From contig CABSYW010000013.1 in NCBI GenBank assembly GCA_902482035.1, positions 1 to 61,757 of the forward strand: a DNA stretch of 61,757 bases, given 5' to 3'. This DNA comes from an uncultured Collinsella sp. GTDB taxonomy: Bacteria > Actinomycetota > Coriobacteriia > Coriobacteriales > Coriobacteriaceae. The notes under the pieces were generated by a model. The model had not been told where the DNA came from and searched no databases. It saw only the letters and a list, made by a program, of their open reading frames with translations. Below are positions 34,976 to 42,952 of the stretch, one piece after another. Within the stretch, counting starts at the first letter, position 1. Each line of letters opens with the position of its first letter. The translations under genes and the position numbers were made by a program.

Positions 34976-36325
34976 ATGGATACACCGTTGGGCTCCGTGC
35001 TCTACATCATCCTCGGGTGCGCTAAGAACGAGGTTGACACCGACCGCATGCGTTCTCTTTTGACCGCCGCGGGCTACGAGGAGGCATTCGACCCGCAGGA
35101 TGCCGATATCGTCATCGTCAATACATGCTCGTTCCTCGCCTCCGCAACGTCCGAGAGCATCGAGACCACGCTCGAGCTCGCCAACGAGGTTCAGGACGGT
35201 GTTCGTTCTTGCCCCATCGTTATGTGCGGCTGCGTGCCGTCGCGCTATGGCGATGACCTGCCTGACGAGCTGCCCGAGGTCGCTGCCTTTGTGAAGGCCG
35301 ACGAGGAAGACGGCATCGTGGCGGTCATCGATGGCGTGCTGGGTGTCGAGCGTGAGATTGCAGCCTATATCCCGCAGGTCAAACGTACCGTCGAGGGTGC
35401 TGTCGCCTACGTCAAGATTTCCGATGGCTGCAACCGCTTCTGCAGCTTCTGCATGATTCCCTATATCCGCGGTCGCTATCATTCGCGCAATGCCGAGAGC
35501 ATCATCTCCGAGGTGCGCGACCTGGTTGCCGGCGGTGTGCGCGAGATCGTGCTGATCGGCCAGGACACGGGCATCTGGGGTACCGACTTTGCCGACGAGG
35601 ACGTCGCCGATGGCTCGCCGCGCAATCTGGCGCAGCTGCTGCGTGCCGTCGCCGAGGCCGTGCGCCCGCACAACGTCTGGGTCCGCGTGCTCTATCTGCA
35701 GCCCGAGGGCATGACTGACGAACTCATCGAGACGATTCGCGATACGCCCGAGGTGCTGCCCTATATCGATATCCCCGTGCAGCACTGCGACGCGCGCATT
35801 CTCAAGGCCATGCGTCGCTCCGGTTCGCGCCAGGAGCTTGAGGATCTGTTCCGCGACCTTCGCGAGCGTATCCCCGGCATCGTGATTCGTTCCACGGCCA
35901 TGGTCGGCTTCCCGACCGAGACCGACGACGAGTTCCGCGACCTTATCGACTTTATGGACACCGTCGGCTTTGACTACACGAGTGTCTTTGCCTACTCGCA
36001 GGAGGAGGGCAGCCTGGCCGCTAAGATGGAGGGTCAGGTCGACGAAGAGGTCAAGCTCGAGCGCGCCCAGGAGGCCATGGACCTGGCCGAGTCGCTCGGT
36101 TTTGCCGCCACCGCCGCACATGTGGGCGAGCGCGCCCAGGTAATCGTCGACGGTATCGAAGAGACCGAGGATGGCGCCGAGCTGATCGGCCATGCCTGGT
36201 TCCAGGCGCCCGATTCCGATGGCGCGGTGCATCTGGACGCCAGCGAGGCGTCCGTGGGCGATATTCTGACCGTCGAGTTTACCGATAGCTTCTGCTATGA
36301 GCTTATCGGTCATGTTGTGGAGTAG
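34976..36325 (+). CDS. rimO: Ribosomal protein S12 methylthiotransferase RimO
   Basis: 449 residues. UPF0004 domain (IILGCAKNEVDTDRM), radical SAM motif CNRFCSFCMIPYIRGRYHSR, and a C-terminal TRAM domain. GCAKNEVD and IRGRYHSR point to RimO, which methylthiolates an Asp of ribosomal protein S12, rather than MiaB or MtaB. pgsA follows after 9 bases. Confidence 0.93.
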   Translation: MDTPLGSVLYIILGCAKNEVDTDRMRSLLTAAGYEEAFDPQDADIVIVNTCSFLASATSESIETTLELANEVQDGVRSCPIVMCGCVPSRYGDDLPDELPEVAAFVKADEEDGIVAVIDGVLGVEREIAAYIPQVKRTVEGAVAYVKISDGCNRFCSFCMIPYIRGRYHSRNAESIISEVRDLVAGGVREIVLIGQDTGIWGTDFADEDVADGSPRNLAQLLRAVAEAVRPHNVWVRVLYLQPEGMTDELIETIRDTPEVLPYIDIPVQHCDARILKAMRRSGSRQELEDLFRDLRERIPGIVIRSTAMVGFPTETDDEFRDLIDFMDTVGFDYTSVFAYSQEEGSLAAKMEGQVDEEVKLERAQEAMDLAESLGFAATAAHVGERAQVIVDGIEETEDGAELIGHAWFQAPDSDGAVHLDASEASVGDILTVEFTDSFCYELIGHVVE

Positions 36326-36334
36326 GAGAGCGTC

Positions 36335-36973
36335 GTGGCTAACGAGAGCAATAAGGAACTGACGAGTGTCTGGACGCCCGCCAACATCGTGACGTGCGTT
36401 CGCATCGTCTTTATCCCGGTGTTCATGATTGTGTCGGCGCTTTCTCACACGAGTGTTGCCGGTACGGATTGGAGCACCTTCGACGGCCCGCTCGCCGCTG
36501 CTGCCTTCATTCTGTATGTGATCCTGTCGTGCACCGATAAGGTCGACGGTTATCTGGCGCGTTCGCGCAACGAGATCACCGACTTCGGTAAGTTCTTGGA
36601 CCCCATCGCCGATAAGCTGCTCGTGTTCTCGGCCCTGCTGCTGTTCTTGGATTTTGGCGCGGTGACCGTGTGGTCCGTGTTCATTATCCTGTTCCGTGAG
36701 CTTCTGGTGAGCGCCCTTCGCATGGTTGCGAGTGCGGCCGGCGTGGTCGTTGCGGCCGATAAGCTCGGCAAGTACAAGACGGCAACCACGATGGTCTCCA
36801 TCTGCGGTTACCTGTGCGTTTTTGCTATGGCCGGCTTGCACCTTGGCCCGGTGGCGCTGACGCTCGGCATCTACTCGGTGTCGCGCTTCCTGTACGCCGT
36901 TGCCGTTGTCCTGACCGTTATCTCGGGCGCCCAGTACTTCTGGAACTGCCGCAAGATCGTCTTTTCGGTCTAG
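36335..36973 (+). CDS. pgsA: CDP-diacylglycerol-glycerol-3-phosphate 3-phosphatidyltransferase
   Basis: 212 residues, membrane enzyme making phosphatidylglycerol phosphate. The CDP-alcohol phosphotransferase motif is complete: D-x2-D-G-x2-A-R-x8-G-x3-D-x3-D in the segment from TDKVDGYLARSR to LDPIADK. GTG start after GGAGAG. A second, more divergent family member lies at 57242-57946. The rimO-pgsA-cinA-recA order is common in Gram-positive bacteria. Confidence 0.93.
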   Translation: MANESNKELTSVWTPANIVTCVRIVFIPVFMIVSALSHTSVAGTDWSTFDGPLAAAAFILYVILSCTDKVDGYLARSRNEITDFGKFLDPIADKLLVFSALLLFLDFGAVTVWSVFIILFRELLVSALRMVASAAGVVVAADKLGKYKTATTMVSICGYLCVFAMAGLHLGPVALTLGIYSVSRFLYAVAVVLTVISGAQYFWNCRKIVFSV

Positions 36974-36979
36974 GTCCTG

Positions 36980-37516
36980 GTGGGTATGACGGACTCTTTT
37001 GAGCAGATTTCCGCACATAACGAGGAGCTGGCGCGCGAAATTGTCGAGCGCGCGAGCGCTCGGGGCGTGACGGTTTCGACGGCTGAGTCGCTGACGGCGG
37101 GTATGATCGCCTCGACTATTGCCGATATCCCGGGCGCCTCGGCGGTGCTGCGTGGCGGTGCGGTGACCTATTGCGATGAGATTAAGCATCGCGTTCTTGG
37201 TGTTGAGCAGGAGACGCTCGACCGCTATACCGCGGTGTCGCATCAGACCGCGCGCGAGATGGCGGTGGGTTCGCTGGAGCTGTACCAGAGCGATATTGCA
37301 GTGAGCGCAACGGGTTATGCCGGCCCCGGCGGTGGCACTGAGGACGATCCGGCTGGCACTTTCTATATTGGCTGGGCGTATCGTTCCGCCGATGGGGGCG
37401 TGCCGGTCGTGGACTCTGTGCGCTGCCACTATGAGGGCGACCGTTCGTGTGTTCGTGCCCATGCGGTCGCGGAGGCATTGGGACGCATTGCCCTTGTGCT
37501 CAACTCTATGGAATAG
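36980..37516 (+). CDS. CinA C-terminal domain amidohydrolase
   Basis: 178 residues. Only the CinA C-terminal (PncC-like, nicotinamide mononucleotide deamidase) domain: TAESLTAGMIASTIADIPGAS and ATGYAGPGGG are its signatures. The N-terminal molybdopterin-like CinA domain is absent, as in E. coli PncC. GTG 36980 or ATG 36986 could be the start. Sits before recA, as cinA often does. Confidence 0.88.
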   Translation: MGMTDSFEQISAHNEELAREIVERASARGVTVSTAESLTAGMIASTIADIPGASAVLRGGAVTYCDEIKHRVLGVEQETLDRYTAVSHQTAREMAVGSLELYQSDIAVSATGYAGPGGGTEDDPAGTFYIGWAYRSADGGVPVVDSVRCHYEGDRSCVRAHAVAEALGRIALVLNSME

Positions 37517-37523
37517 ACGTGTT

Positions 37524-37549
37524 TTAAGGGGCCTCTGGGCCCCTTAATT
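37524..37549. terminator. Hairpin after the CinA-type gene
   Basis: Perfect 10-bp stem TTAAGGGGCC (37524-37533) / GGCCCCTTAA (37538-37547). The T tail is short, so it is a moderate terminator. It separates the ftsK-to-cinA genes from recA. Confidence 0.65.
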
Positions 37550-37714
37550 GTGGAGATAGGGACCTTAGGCTCATTTGGCGTTTGCGCAGGTTGTAGACGT
37601 ATTCTTGCCTTCCTTGCTCTTATTTGTTCCTTTGTGGTCAAGCATTTGGTCAGTGTTTGGTCGGCGTTTGGTTGGGTTTTGGAAAGACTGCCTGTATATG
37701 ATTGGCCTGAACGG

Positions 37715-37743
37715 TTGACCACGAACAGCCGTTCGTTTATTAT
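37715..37743 (+). promoter_or_regulatory. recA promoter with LexA box in the spacer
   Basis: TTGACC (37715-37720), 17-base spacer, TATTAT (37738-37743). The spacer holds the palindrome CGAACAGCCGTTCG (37722-37735), a perfect GAAC-N4-GTTC LexA box. LexA bound here would cover both core promoter elements. Confidence 0.88.
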
Positions 37744-37773
37744 CGATGCAGGTTGTTAAGAGGAGGGCTATTC

Positions 37774-38922
37774 ATGGCCAAGAATTCAGGTCCCGTACGT
37801 ACCGTTCATGCTCGCACGACGGGTAAAGAGCGCGATGAGATGATCGCCACCACCAAGGCCGAGATTGAGAAGAAATTCGGCCAGGGTTCCATCATGAGGT
37901 ACGGCGACGGTGGTCCCGAGCTCGAGGTCGAGGCCATTCCCACGGGTGCTCTGGCACTCGATGCCGCGCTGGGTATCGGCGGCGTGCCGCGCGGCCGTAT
38001 CGTCGAGATTTACGGTCCTGAGTCCTCCGGTAAGACGACGCTTTCGCTCGAGATCCTGGCCGAGGCCCAGGCAATGGGTGGCGTTGTGGCATTTATCGAT
38101 GCCGAGCACGCGCTCGATCCCACGTATGCCGCGCGCATCGGCGTGGATATCGACGAGGTACTGATTTCCCAGCCCGATACGGGTGAGCAGGCGCTCGAGA
38201 TCGTTGACATGCTCGTGCGTTCCGGCGCGATCGATGCCATCGTCGTTGACTCCGTCGCCGCGCTGACCCCGCGTGCCGAGATCGAGGGAGAAATCGGCGA
38301 TACTACGGTCGGTCTTCAGGCTCGCCTGATGAGCCAGGCGCTCCGCAAGCTCGCCGGCTCGCTGTCCAAGTCCAACACGACGTGCATCTTCATTAACCAG
38401 CTGCGTGAGAAGATCGGTGTCATGTTCGGCAACCCCGAGACCACGACGGGCGGCCGCGCCCTTAAGTTCTTCTCTTCGGTGCGTATCGACATTCGCCGCA
38501 TCGACAGCATTAAGCTTAAGGACGAGGTTATCGGTAACCGCGTGCGCGCCAAGGTCGTTAAGAACAAGGTGGCAGCTCCGTTCCGTTCTGCTGAGTTCGA
38601 CATCATGTACGGTACGGGCATCTCTAAGGAGGGCTCGATTCTGGACATGGCTGTCGAGTGCGGCATTTGCAAGAAGATGGGCTCCTGGTTTGCCTATGGC
38701 GAGGATAAGCTCGGCAACGGTCGCGAGGCCGCCAAGGCGTTCCTGCGCGAACACCCCGATTGTGCCGACGAGATTGAGCATAAGGTCCGCCTTGCCTGTG
38801 GACTTGAGTTTGATGACGATGCTCCGTCCGAGGTCGAGCTGACCGATCAGCCTGCGCCTGAGGAGTTTGACGAGCTTTACGCCATCGATGGTTCCGCCAT
38901 GCTCGATGATGACGACGAGTAG
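37774..38922 (+). CDS. recA: Recombinase RecA
   Basis: 382 residues. Strand-exchange ATPase and co-protease for LexA. Walker A GPESSGKTTL near residues 80-89, Walker B IVVDSVAAL, L2 region with GNPETTTGGRALKFF. Acidic C-terminal tail. ATG 37774 follows AGGAGG; the longer frame is not needed. recX follows 11 bases later. Confidence 0.98.
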   Translation: MAKNSGPVRTVHARTTGKERDEMIATTKAEIEKKFGQGSIMRYGDGGPELEVEAIPTGALALDAALGIGGVPRGRIVEIYGPESSGKTTLSLEILAEAQAMGGVVAFIDAEHALDPTYAARIGVDIDEVLISQPDTGEQALEIVDMLVRSGAIDAIVVDSVAALTPRAEIEGEIGDTTVGLQARLMSQALRKLAGSLSKSNTTCIFINQLREKIGVMFGNPETTTGGRALKFFSSVRIDIRRIDSIKLKDEVIGNRVRAKVVKNKVAAPFRSAEFDIMYGTGISKEGSILDMAVECGICKKMGSWFAYGEDKLGNGREAAKAFLREHPDCADEIEHKVRLACGLEFDDDAPSEVELTDQPAPEEFDELYAIDGSAMLDDDDE

Positions 38923-38933
38923 CGGTTACGCTC

Positions 38934-39626
38934 ATGTCGTATACGGTGACCGAGGCCACGGTCGTCTTTCCCGATAAGAAGGCGGCCTCCTCGTTCTCGA
39001 GCGGGTATGCGTCCAAAAAGCCTTGCGCACATATCGATTGTGAGCTTGAGGGCGGTTTTGAGCGGTCCATTTGGATTCCCGTGCGGGTCGCGCGGCTGTA
39101 TGTCAAAAACCGCCCCGATCTTCCCTGTGATTGGGACAACTTCCGTGAGGCGGTGCAGCTCATTGAGCGTAAATGTGCACTTACCATGGTGACCGAGATG
39201 TTATCGCGCCGCGACCATGCGACGGGTGAGGTCCGTGACAAGCTGGCTCGCTACGGCTTTCACCAGCCTGCGATCGATTTCGCCGTCGAGCGCGCCACCG
39301 AGTATCGTTTTTTAGACGAGAGCCGCTTTTGCTCGTACTTTATCGAGGAGCGCAAGCGGCGCGGTTGGGGACAGCGCAAAATCGAGACCGAGCTCAAGCG
39401 CCGTCATGTCGTGCTCGATGACATTCCCGGTTATCCCGAGGATTATTTTGCCGTCGAAGACGATTTGGCGCGTGCGTCAGCCCTGCTCACCAAGCGGCGT
39501 GTTCCAGAGACGCGCGCATTCGAAAAACTGGTTCGGTTTTTGATGGGCAAGGGCTTCTCGTATCACGTCGCCGCCGATGCCGTTAAGGCACGTCTCGATG
39601 CCGAACGCGAGGAATGTGCGGTTTAG
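38934..39626 (+). CDS. recX: Regulatory protein RecX
   Basis: 230 residues. RecX limits RecA filaments. The helical repeats typical of RecX are in the C-terminal two thirds (MLSRRDHATGEVRDKLARYGFHQPAIDFAV, then YFIEERKRRGWGQRKIETELKRR). About 70 N-terminal residues are not RecX-like. Its place directly after recA, presumably under the same LexA-controlled promoter, supports the call. Confidence 0.88.
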   Translation: MSYTVTEATVVFPDKKAASSFSSGYASKKPCAHIDCELEGGFERSIWIPVRVARLYVKNRPDLPCDWDNFREAVQLIERKCALTMVTEMLSRRDHATGEVRDKLARYGFHQPAIDFAVERATEYRFLDESRFCSYFIEERKRRGWGQRKIETELKRRHVVLDDIPGYPEDYFAVEDDLARASALLTKRRVPETRAFEKLVRFLMGKGFSYHVAADAVKARLDAEREECAV

Positions 39627-39688
39627 GCGTATGTGTTTTGTGGCCCTGCCGTTCACCGTGTTTTAGCCGCCGTGCCGGGGCCATTTAT

Positions 39689-39717
39689 TTGACAGTTGTT
39701 GTGGTTCAACGTACGAT
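39689..39717 (+). promoter_or_regulatory. rny promoter
   Basis: TTGACA (39689-39694), exact 17-base spacer, TACGAT (39712-39717). An inverted repeat GACAGT/ACTGTC brackets the promoter. Expected start near 39724, which leaves a leader of about 160 bases. Confidence 0.75.
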
Positions 39718-39822
39718 AAACACTGTCATTTGCTTTGTGATATGTGCTCATCTGTGATGAGTTTGTTTATATGTTTATCTGTATCCGACCCGCATAAGCT
39801 GCGCCCATATTACTCAAATGTC

Positions 39823-39850
39823 GCGAGCCGTTCGTAAGGACGGTTCGCTT
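39823..39850 (+). promoter_or_regulatory. Hairpin in the rny leader
   Basis: GCGAGCCGT (39823-39831) pairs with ACGGTTCGC (39840-39848, one G-U pair) and is followed by TTTGTTG. It could act as an attenuator or as a site for autoregulation of RNase Y. Confidence 0.45.
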
Positions 39851-39883
39851 TGTTGTGTAACGAATCCATAAAAAGGAGTGAGC

Positions 39884-41434
39884 ATGCCTATCATCGCAGC
39901 GCTCGTTGGCATCGTTTTGGGTGCCATCGCCGCCATTGCCTACATGCGCACCGCCAAGCAGGGTAGTCTTCACGAGGCCGACGAAAAGATCCAGTCGGCA
40001 CACGCACAGGCTGAGTCCCTGATCGGTGATGCTAAGCGTCAGGCCGAGACCCTCAAAAAAGAGGCTCTGCTCGAGGCTAAAGAGGAGATCATCAAGAACA
40101 AGCAGGCCGCCGAGGCCGAGGACAAGCAGCGTAAGAGCGAGATTCGTACGCTCGAGAACCGTGTGATGCAGCGCGAGGAGTCCCTTGATCGCCGAAACGA
40201 CGCTCTCGACAAGCGTGAGCACCAGCTGTCCAGCCAGGCCGGTCAGGTCGAGAAGCGCTCCCGCGAGCTCGAGGAGCTCTGCGCCAAGCAGACCTCCGAG
40301 CTCGAGCGTATCGCCGACCTGACCCGTGAGGACGCCCACAAGGAGCTTCTCGATAAGGTTCGTGGCGAGGTCACCCACGAGGCTGCCACGATCATTCGCG
40401 AGTCCGAGCAGCAGGTTCGCGCCGAGTGCCACAAGACCGCCCAGGAGATTCTGTCCCTGGCGATTCAGCGCTGCGCTGCCGACCACACAGCCGAGGTCAC
40501 CGTTACCTCCGTGCACATTCCCTCTGATGACCTCAAGGGCCGTATCATCGGTCGCGAGGGTCGCAACATCCGGACCTTCGAGCAGGTTTCCGGCGTCAAC
40601 CTCGTGATCGACGACACGCCTGAGACCGTCGTTCTTTCGAGCTTCGACCCGGTCCGTCGTGAGACCGCCCGTGTTGCCCTCGAGAACCTCATCGCCGACG
40701 GCCGCATTCACCCCGCCCGCATTGAGGAGATGTATCACAAGGCTGCCGACCTGGTTCAGCAGCGCGTGCGCGAGGCTGGCGAGCAGGCTGCCTTTGATAC
40801 CGGTATCCACGACCTGCACCCCGAGATCGTCAAGACCCTTGGTGCCCTGCGCTACCGTACCTCGTTTGGTCAGAATGTGCTTCAGCACTCCCTCGAGGTT
40901 TCCGATCTGTGCGGCGTGATGGCTTCCGAGCTTGGCCTGGACGTTGTGACCGCTAAGCGCGCCGGCCTGCTGCACGACCTGGGCAAGGCAATCGACCACG
41001 ACGTCGAGGGCCCGCATGCCGTCATCGGCGCCGAGCTTGCCCGCCGTTATGGCGAGAAGCCCGTTATCGTTCACGCTATCGAGGCTCACCATGCCGATGT
41101 CGACCCCAACACGGTGCTCGATGTCCTGGTACAGGCCGCCGATGCCGTCTCCGCCTCTCGCCCCGGTGCCCGTCGCGAGTCTGCCGAGAACTACATCAAG
41201 CGTCTTGAGAAGCTCGAGGAGATTGCCAACTCCCATGAAGGCGTCGAGCGTACCTATGCCATGCAGGCTGGTCGCGAGGTCCACGTCATGGTTCAGCCGG
41301 ACAAGATCTCCGATGCCCAGTCCACGGTCCTGGCTCACGATATCGCCCATCAGATCGAGGAAGAGATGGAGTATCCCGGTCAGGTGCGCGTCGTCGTGAT
41401 TCGCGAGAGCCGCGCTGTCGATATCGCTAAATAA
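39884..41434 (+). CDS. rny: Ribonuclease Y
   Basis: 516 residues. Membrane-anchored endoribonuclease that starts mRNA decay. N-terminal membrane helix (residues about 2-22), long coiled coil (about 25-180), KH domain with GRIIGREGRNIRTFE, then HD domain with LLHDLGKAIDHD. ATG 39884 has AAAAGGAG at 39871-39878; a GTG at 39878 is less likely. The next gene starts 1 base after its stop. Confidence 0.95.
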   Translation: MPIIAALVGIVLGAIAAIAYMRTAKQGSLHEADEKIQSAHAQAESLIGDAKRQAETLKKEALLEAKEEIIKNKQAAEAEDKQRKSEIRTLENRVMQREESLDRRNDALDKREHQLSSQAGQVEKRSRELEELCAKQTSELERIADLTREDAHKELLDKVRGEVTHEAATIIRESEQQVRAECHKTAQEILSLAIQRCAADHTAEVTVTSVHIPSDDLKGRIIGREGRNIRTFEQVSGVNLVIDDTPETVVLSSFDPVRRETARVALENLIADGRIHPARIEEMYHKAADLVQQRVREAGEQAAFDTGIHDLHPEIVKTLGALRYRTSFGQNVLQHSLEVSDLCGVMASELGLDVVTAKRAGLLHDLGKAIDHDVEGPHAVIGAELARRYGEKPVIVHAIEAHHADVDPNTVLDVLVQAADAVSASRPGARRESAENYIKRLEKLEEIANSHEGVERTYAMQAGREVHVMVQPDKISDAQSTVLAHDIAHQIEEEMEYPGQVRVVVIRESRAVDIAK

Positions 41435-41435
41435 C

Positions 41436-42521
41436 ATGAGCGACGCGAACGAGCTCATCTCATTTATCGCGTCGATGTCGGGGGAGGGCAACCTTCGCGT
41501 CGAGGAGAACCTTGGCGAGGGGTATGTCCGCCTCCGCGTTTCGGAGGCTGAGCGGCGCCAGGCAAAACACGACATTCAGCATGTCGAGGATATCGTCATC
41601 GAAATGCTCCGTAATGCTCGCGATGCCGGCGCCGACAAGGTCTATCTCGCCACGACCAAGGAAGATGACGTCCGCACGCTTGTCTTTCTGGATAACGGCT
41701 CGGGTGTACCGCAGGATATGCAAGAGCGAATCTTCGATGCTCGCGTTACCTCAAAGCTCGAGAGCATGAAGATGGACCGTTGGGGTGTTCACGGTCGTGG
41801 CATGGCATTGTTTTCGATCAAGCAGAACACCGACGAGGCCCGTGTGGTCACGTCCGGCGTCGATCTTGGTTCAGCCTTTAAGGTGAGTGTTGCAGTCGAC
41901 CGCCTCAGTGAGCGTGCCGATCAGTCCAGCTGGCCCCAGGCCGTCAAGGATGAGGACGGACGTTATGTCTGTGCTCGCGGCCCGCATAATATTATTCGCG
42001 CTGCCTGTGAGTTTGCGCTCGAGGAGCTGCGTGGTTGCGATGTCTATCTTGGTTCTCCGTCTGAGATTGCCGCGACCCTTTATGCTCAGGCGACAAGTCG
42101 GCTCGATACGTCTCGTCTCCTGTTCATTGACGACGAGAGCGAACTTCCGGTTGTCGACCGTTTAGGCCTTGCCTCCGATGCCGAGGACTTTATCCGCATC
42201 TGTTCGGGTTTGGGTCTTGAGATGTCCGAGCGCACGGCTCATCGCATTTTGGCAGGGCAGATTAAGCCCGTTCGCGGTGTGACCGCGCGTCTGCTGCGCG
42301 AGCGTGATTCGTCTTCGCATGCGCCGGCTCCTGTCGATCTCGCGAAGGATCGTCGCGGGCTACGTGTTGCCAAGGATGACATGGCACAGTTTTCGCGTGC
42401 TGTGGAGCGCGACTTTAATGACCTTGCCGCCCGGTACTATCTCAACCTTTGCGGCGACCCAAAGATTCGCGTTTCGCGTGATCGAATCACCGTGACCTTC
42501 GATCTTGCCAAAGAGGAATAG
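41436..42521 (+). CDS. GHKL-type ATPase of unknown role, in rny-spoVS operon
   Basis: 361 residues. A Bergerat-fold ATP site is visible: N-box EMLRNARDAGAD with Asn60, G1 box FLDNGSG (Asp86-Gly88), and glycine-rich GVHGRGMAL (117-125). There is no histidine phosphoacceptor domain, membrane segment or MutL/Hsp90 signature. The remaining 200 residues have a basic region (RGVTARLLRERDSS) and a C-terminal segment I do not recognise. It starts 1 base after rny, and spoVS follows. Bacillus has the phosphodiesterase YmdB in that position. Function unknown; an RNA- or sporulation-gene-derived regulatory ATPase is a guess. Confidence 0.85.
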   Translation: MSDANELISFIASMSGEGNLRVEENLGEGYVRLRVSEAERRQAKHDIQHVEDIVIEMLRNARDAGADKVYLATTKEDDVRTLVFLDNGSGVPQDMQERIFDARVTSKLESMKMDRWGVHGRGMALFSIKQNTDEARVVTSGVDLGSAFKVSVAVDRLSERADQSSWPQAVKDEDGRYVCARGPHNIIRAACEFALEELRGCDVYLGSPSEIAATLYAQATSRLDTSRLLFIDDESELPVVDRLGLASDAEDFIRICSGLGLEMSERTAHRILAGQIKPVRGVTARLLRERDSSSHAPAPVDLAKDRRGLRVAKDDMAQFSRAVERDFNDLAARYYLNLCGDPKIRVSRDRITVTFDLAKEE

Positions 42522-42527
42522 TGCCTT

Positions 42528-42545
42528 TACCGAGTCCACTCGGTA
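42528..42545 (+). other. Short hairpin before spoVS
   Basis: Perfect 7-bp palindrome TACCGAG/CTCGGTA around TCCA. No T run, so weak as a terminator. It may protect or modulate the rny-ATPase mRNA end or act as a spoVS operator. Confidence 0.35.
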
Positions 42546-42595
42546 CGATAAAGTTATTGCAGTTAAAACGTACTTTTAAACGCAGGAGTTTCTTC

Positions 42596-42913
42596 ATGGA
42601 TTGCCTGAAGGTATCAAGCAAATCATCGCCCGCGTCCGTTGCCGGCGCCATCGCCGGCATGGTCAAGGATGGTGTACCCGTCAACATCCAGTGTGTCGGT
42701 GCCGGTGCTGTCAACCAGGCCATTAAGGCCGTGGCTATCGCGCGCGGTTTTTTGATTCCAACCGGTTTTGATATTTCCTGCGCGCCCGTGTTCTCCGATA
42801 TCCTCATTAACGGGGAGTCGCGCACGGCCATCCGCCTTTCTATCTACGTTCACCAAATCAATCGAGCTGCTATGGATAACGTCGTCATGGATGACGTTAA
42901 GCCTGTGGCATAG
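42596..42913 (+). CDS. spoVS: Stage V sporulation protein S (SpoVS)
   Basis: 105 residues. Small Alba-like protein; MDCLKVSSKSSPASVAGAIAGMVKDG and VGAGAVNQAIKAVAIARGF match the very conserved family. In Bacillus it affects spore coat and septation, but it also occurs in non-spore-formers. No other sporulation gene is in the window. ATG 42596 follows CAGGAG. Lies between the GHKL ATPase and miaB. Confidence 0.94.
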   Translation: MDCLKVSSKSSPASVAGAIAGMVKDGVPVNIQCVGAGAVNQAIKAVAIARGFLIPTGFDISCAPVFSDILINGESRTAIRLSIYVHQINRAAMDNVVMDDVKPVA

Positions 42914-42952
42914 CTTCTGCTTGCCTCGTTTCGCTCCCCATCGTTAGGACTT

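Noticed and set aside
34421..37462. 1013-codon minus-strand open frame across yajQ, rimO and pgsA
   Set aside because: It spans three well-supported plus-strand genes and its translation is His/Gly/Ala-rich with no family resemblance. Similar long minus frames at 18929-21616 and 22820-25492 are rejected for the same reason.
41436..42521. Calling the GHKL protein a sensor histidine kinase
   Set aside because: There is no dimerisation/phosphoacceptor histidine domain, no sensor or membrane region, and no response regulator nearby.
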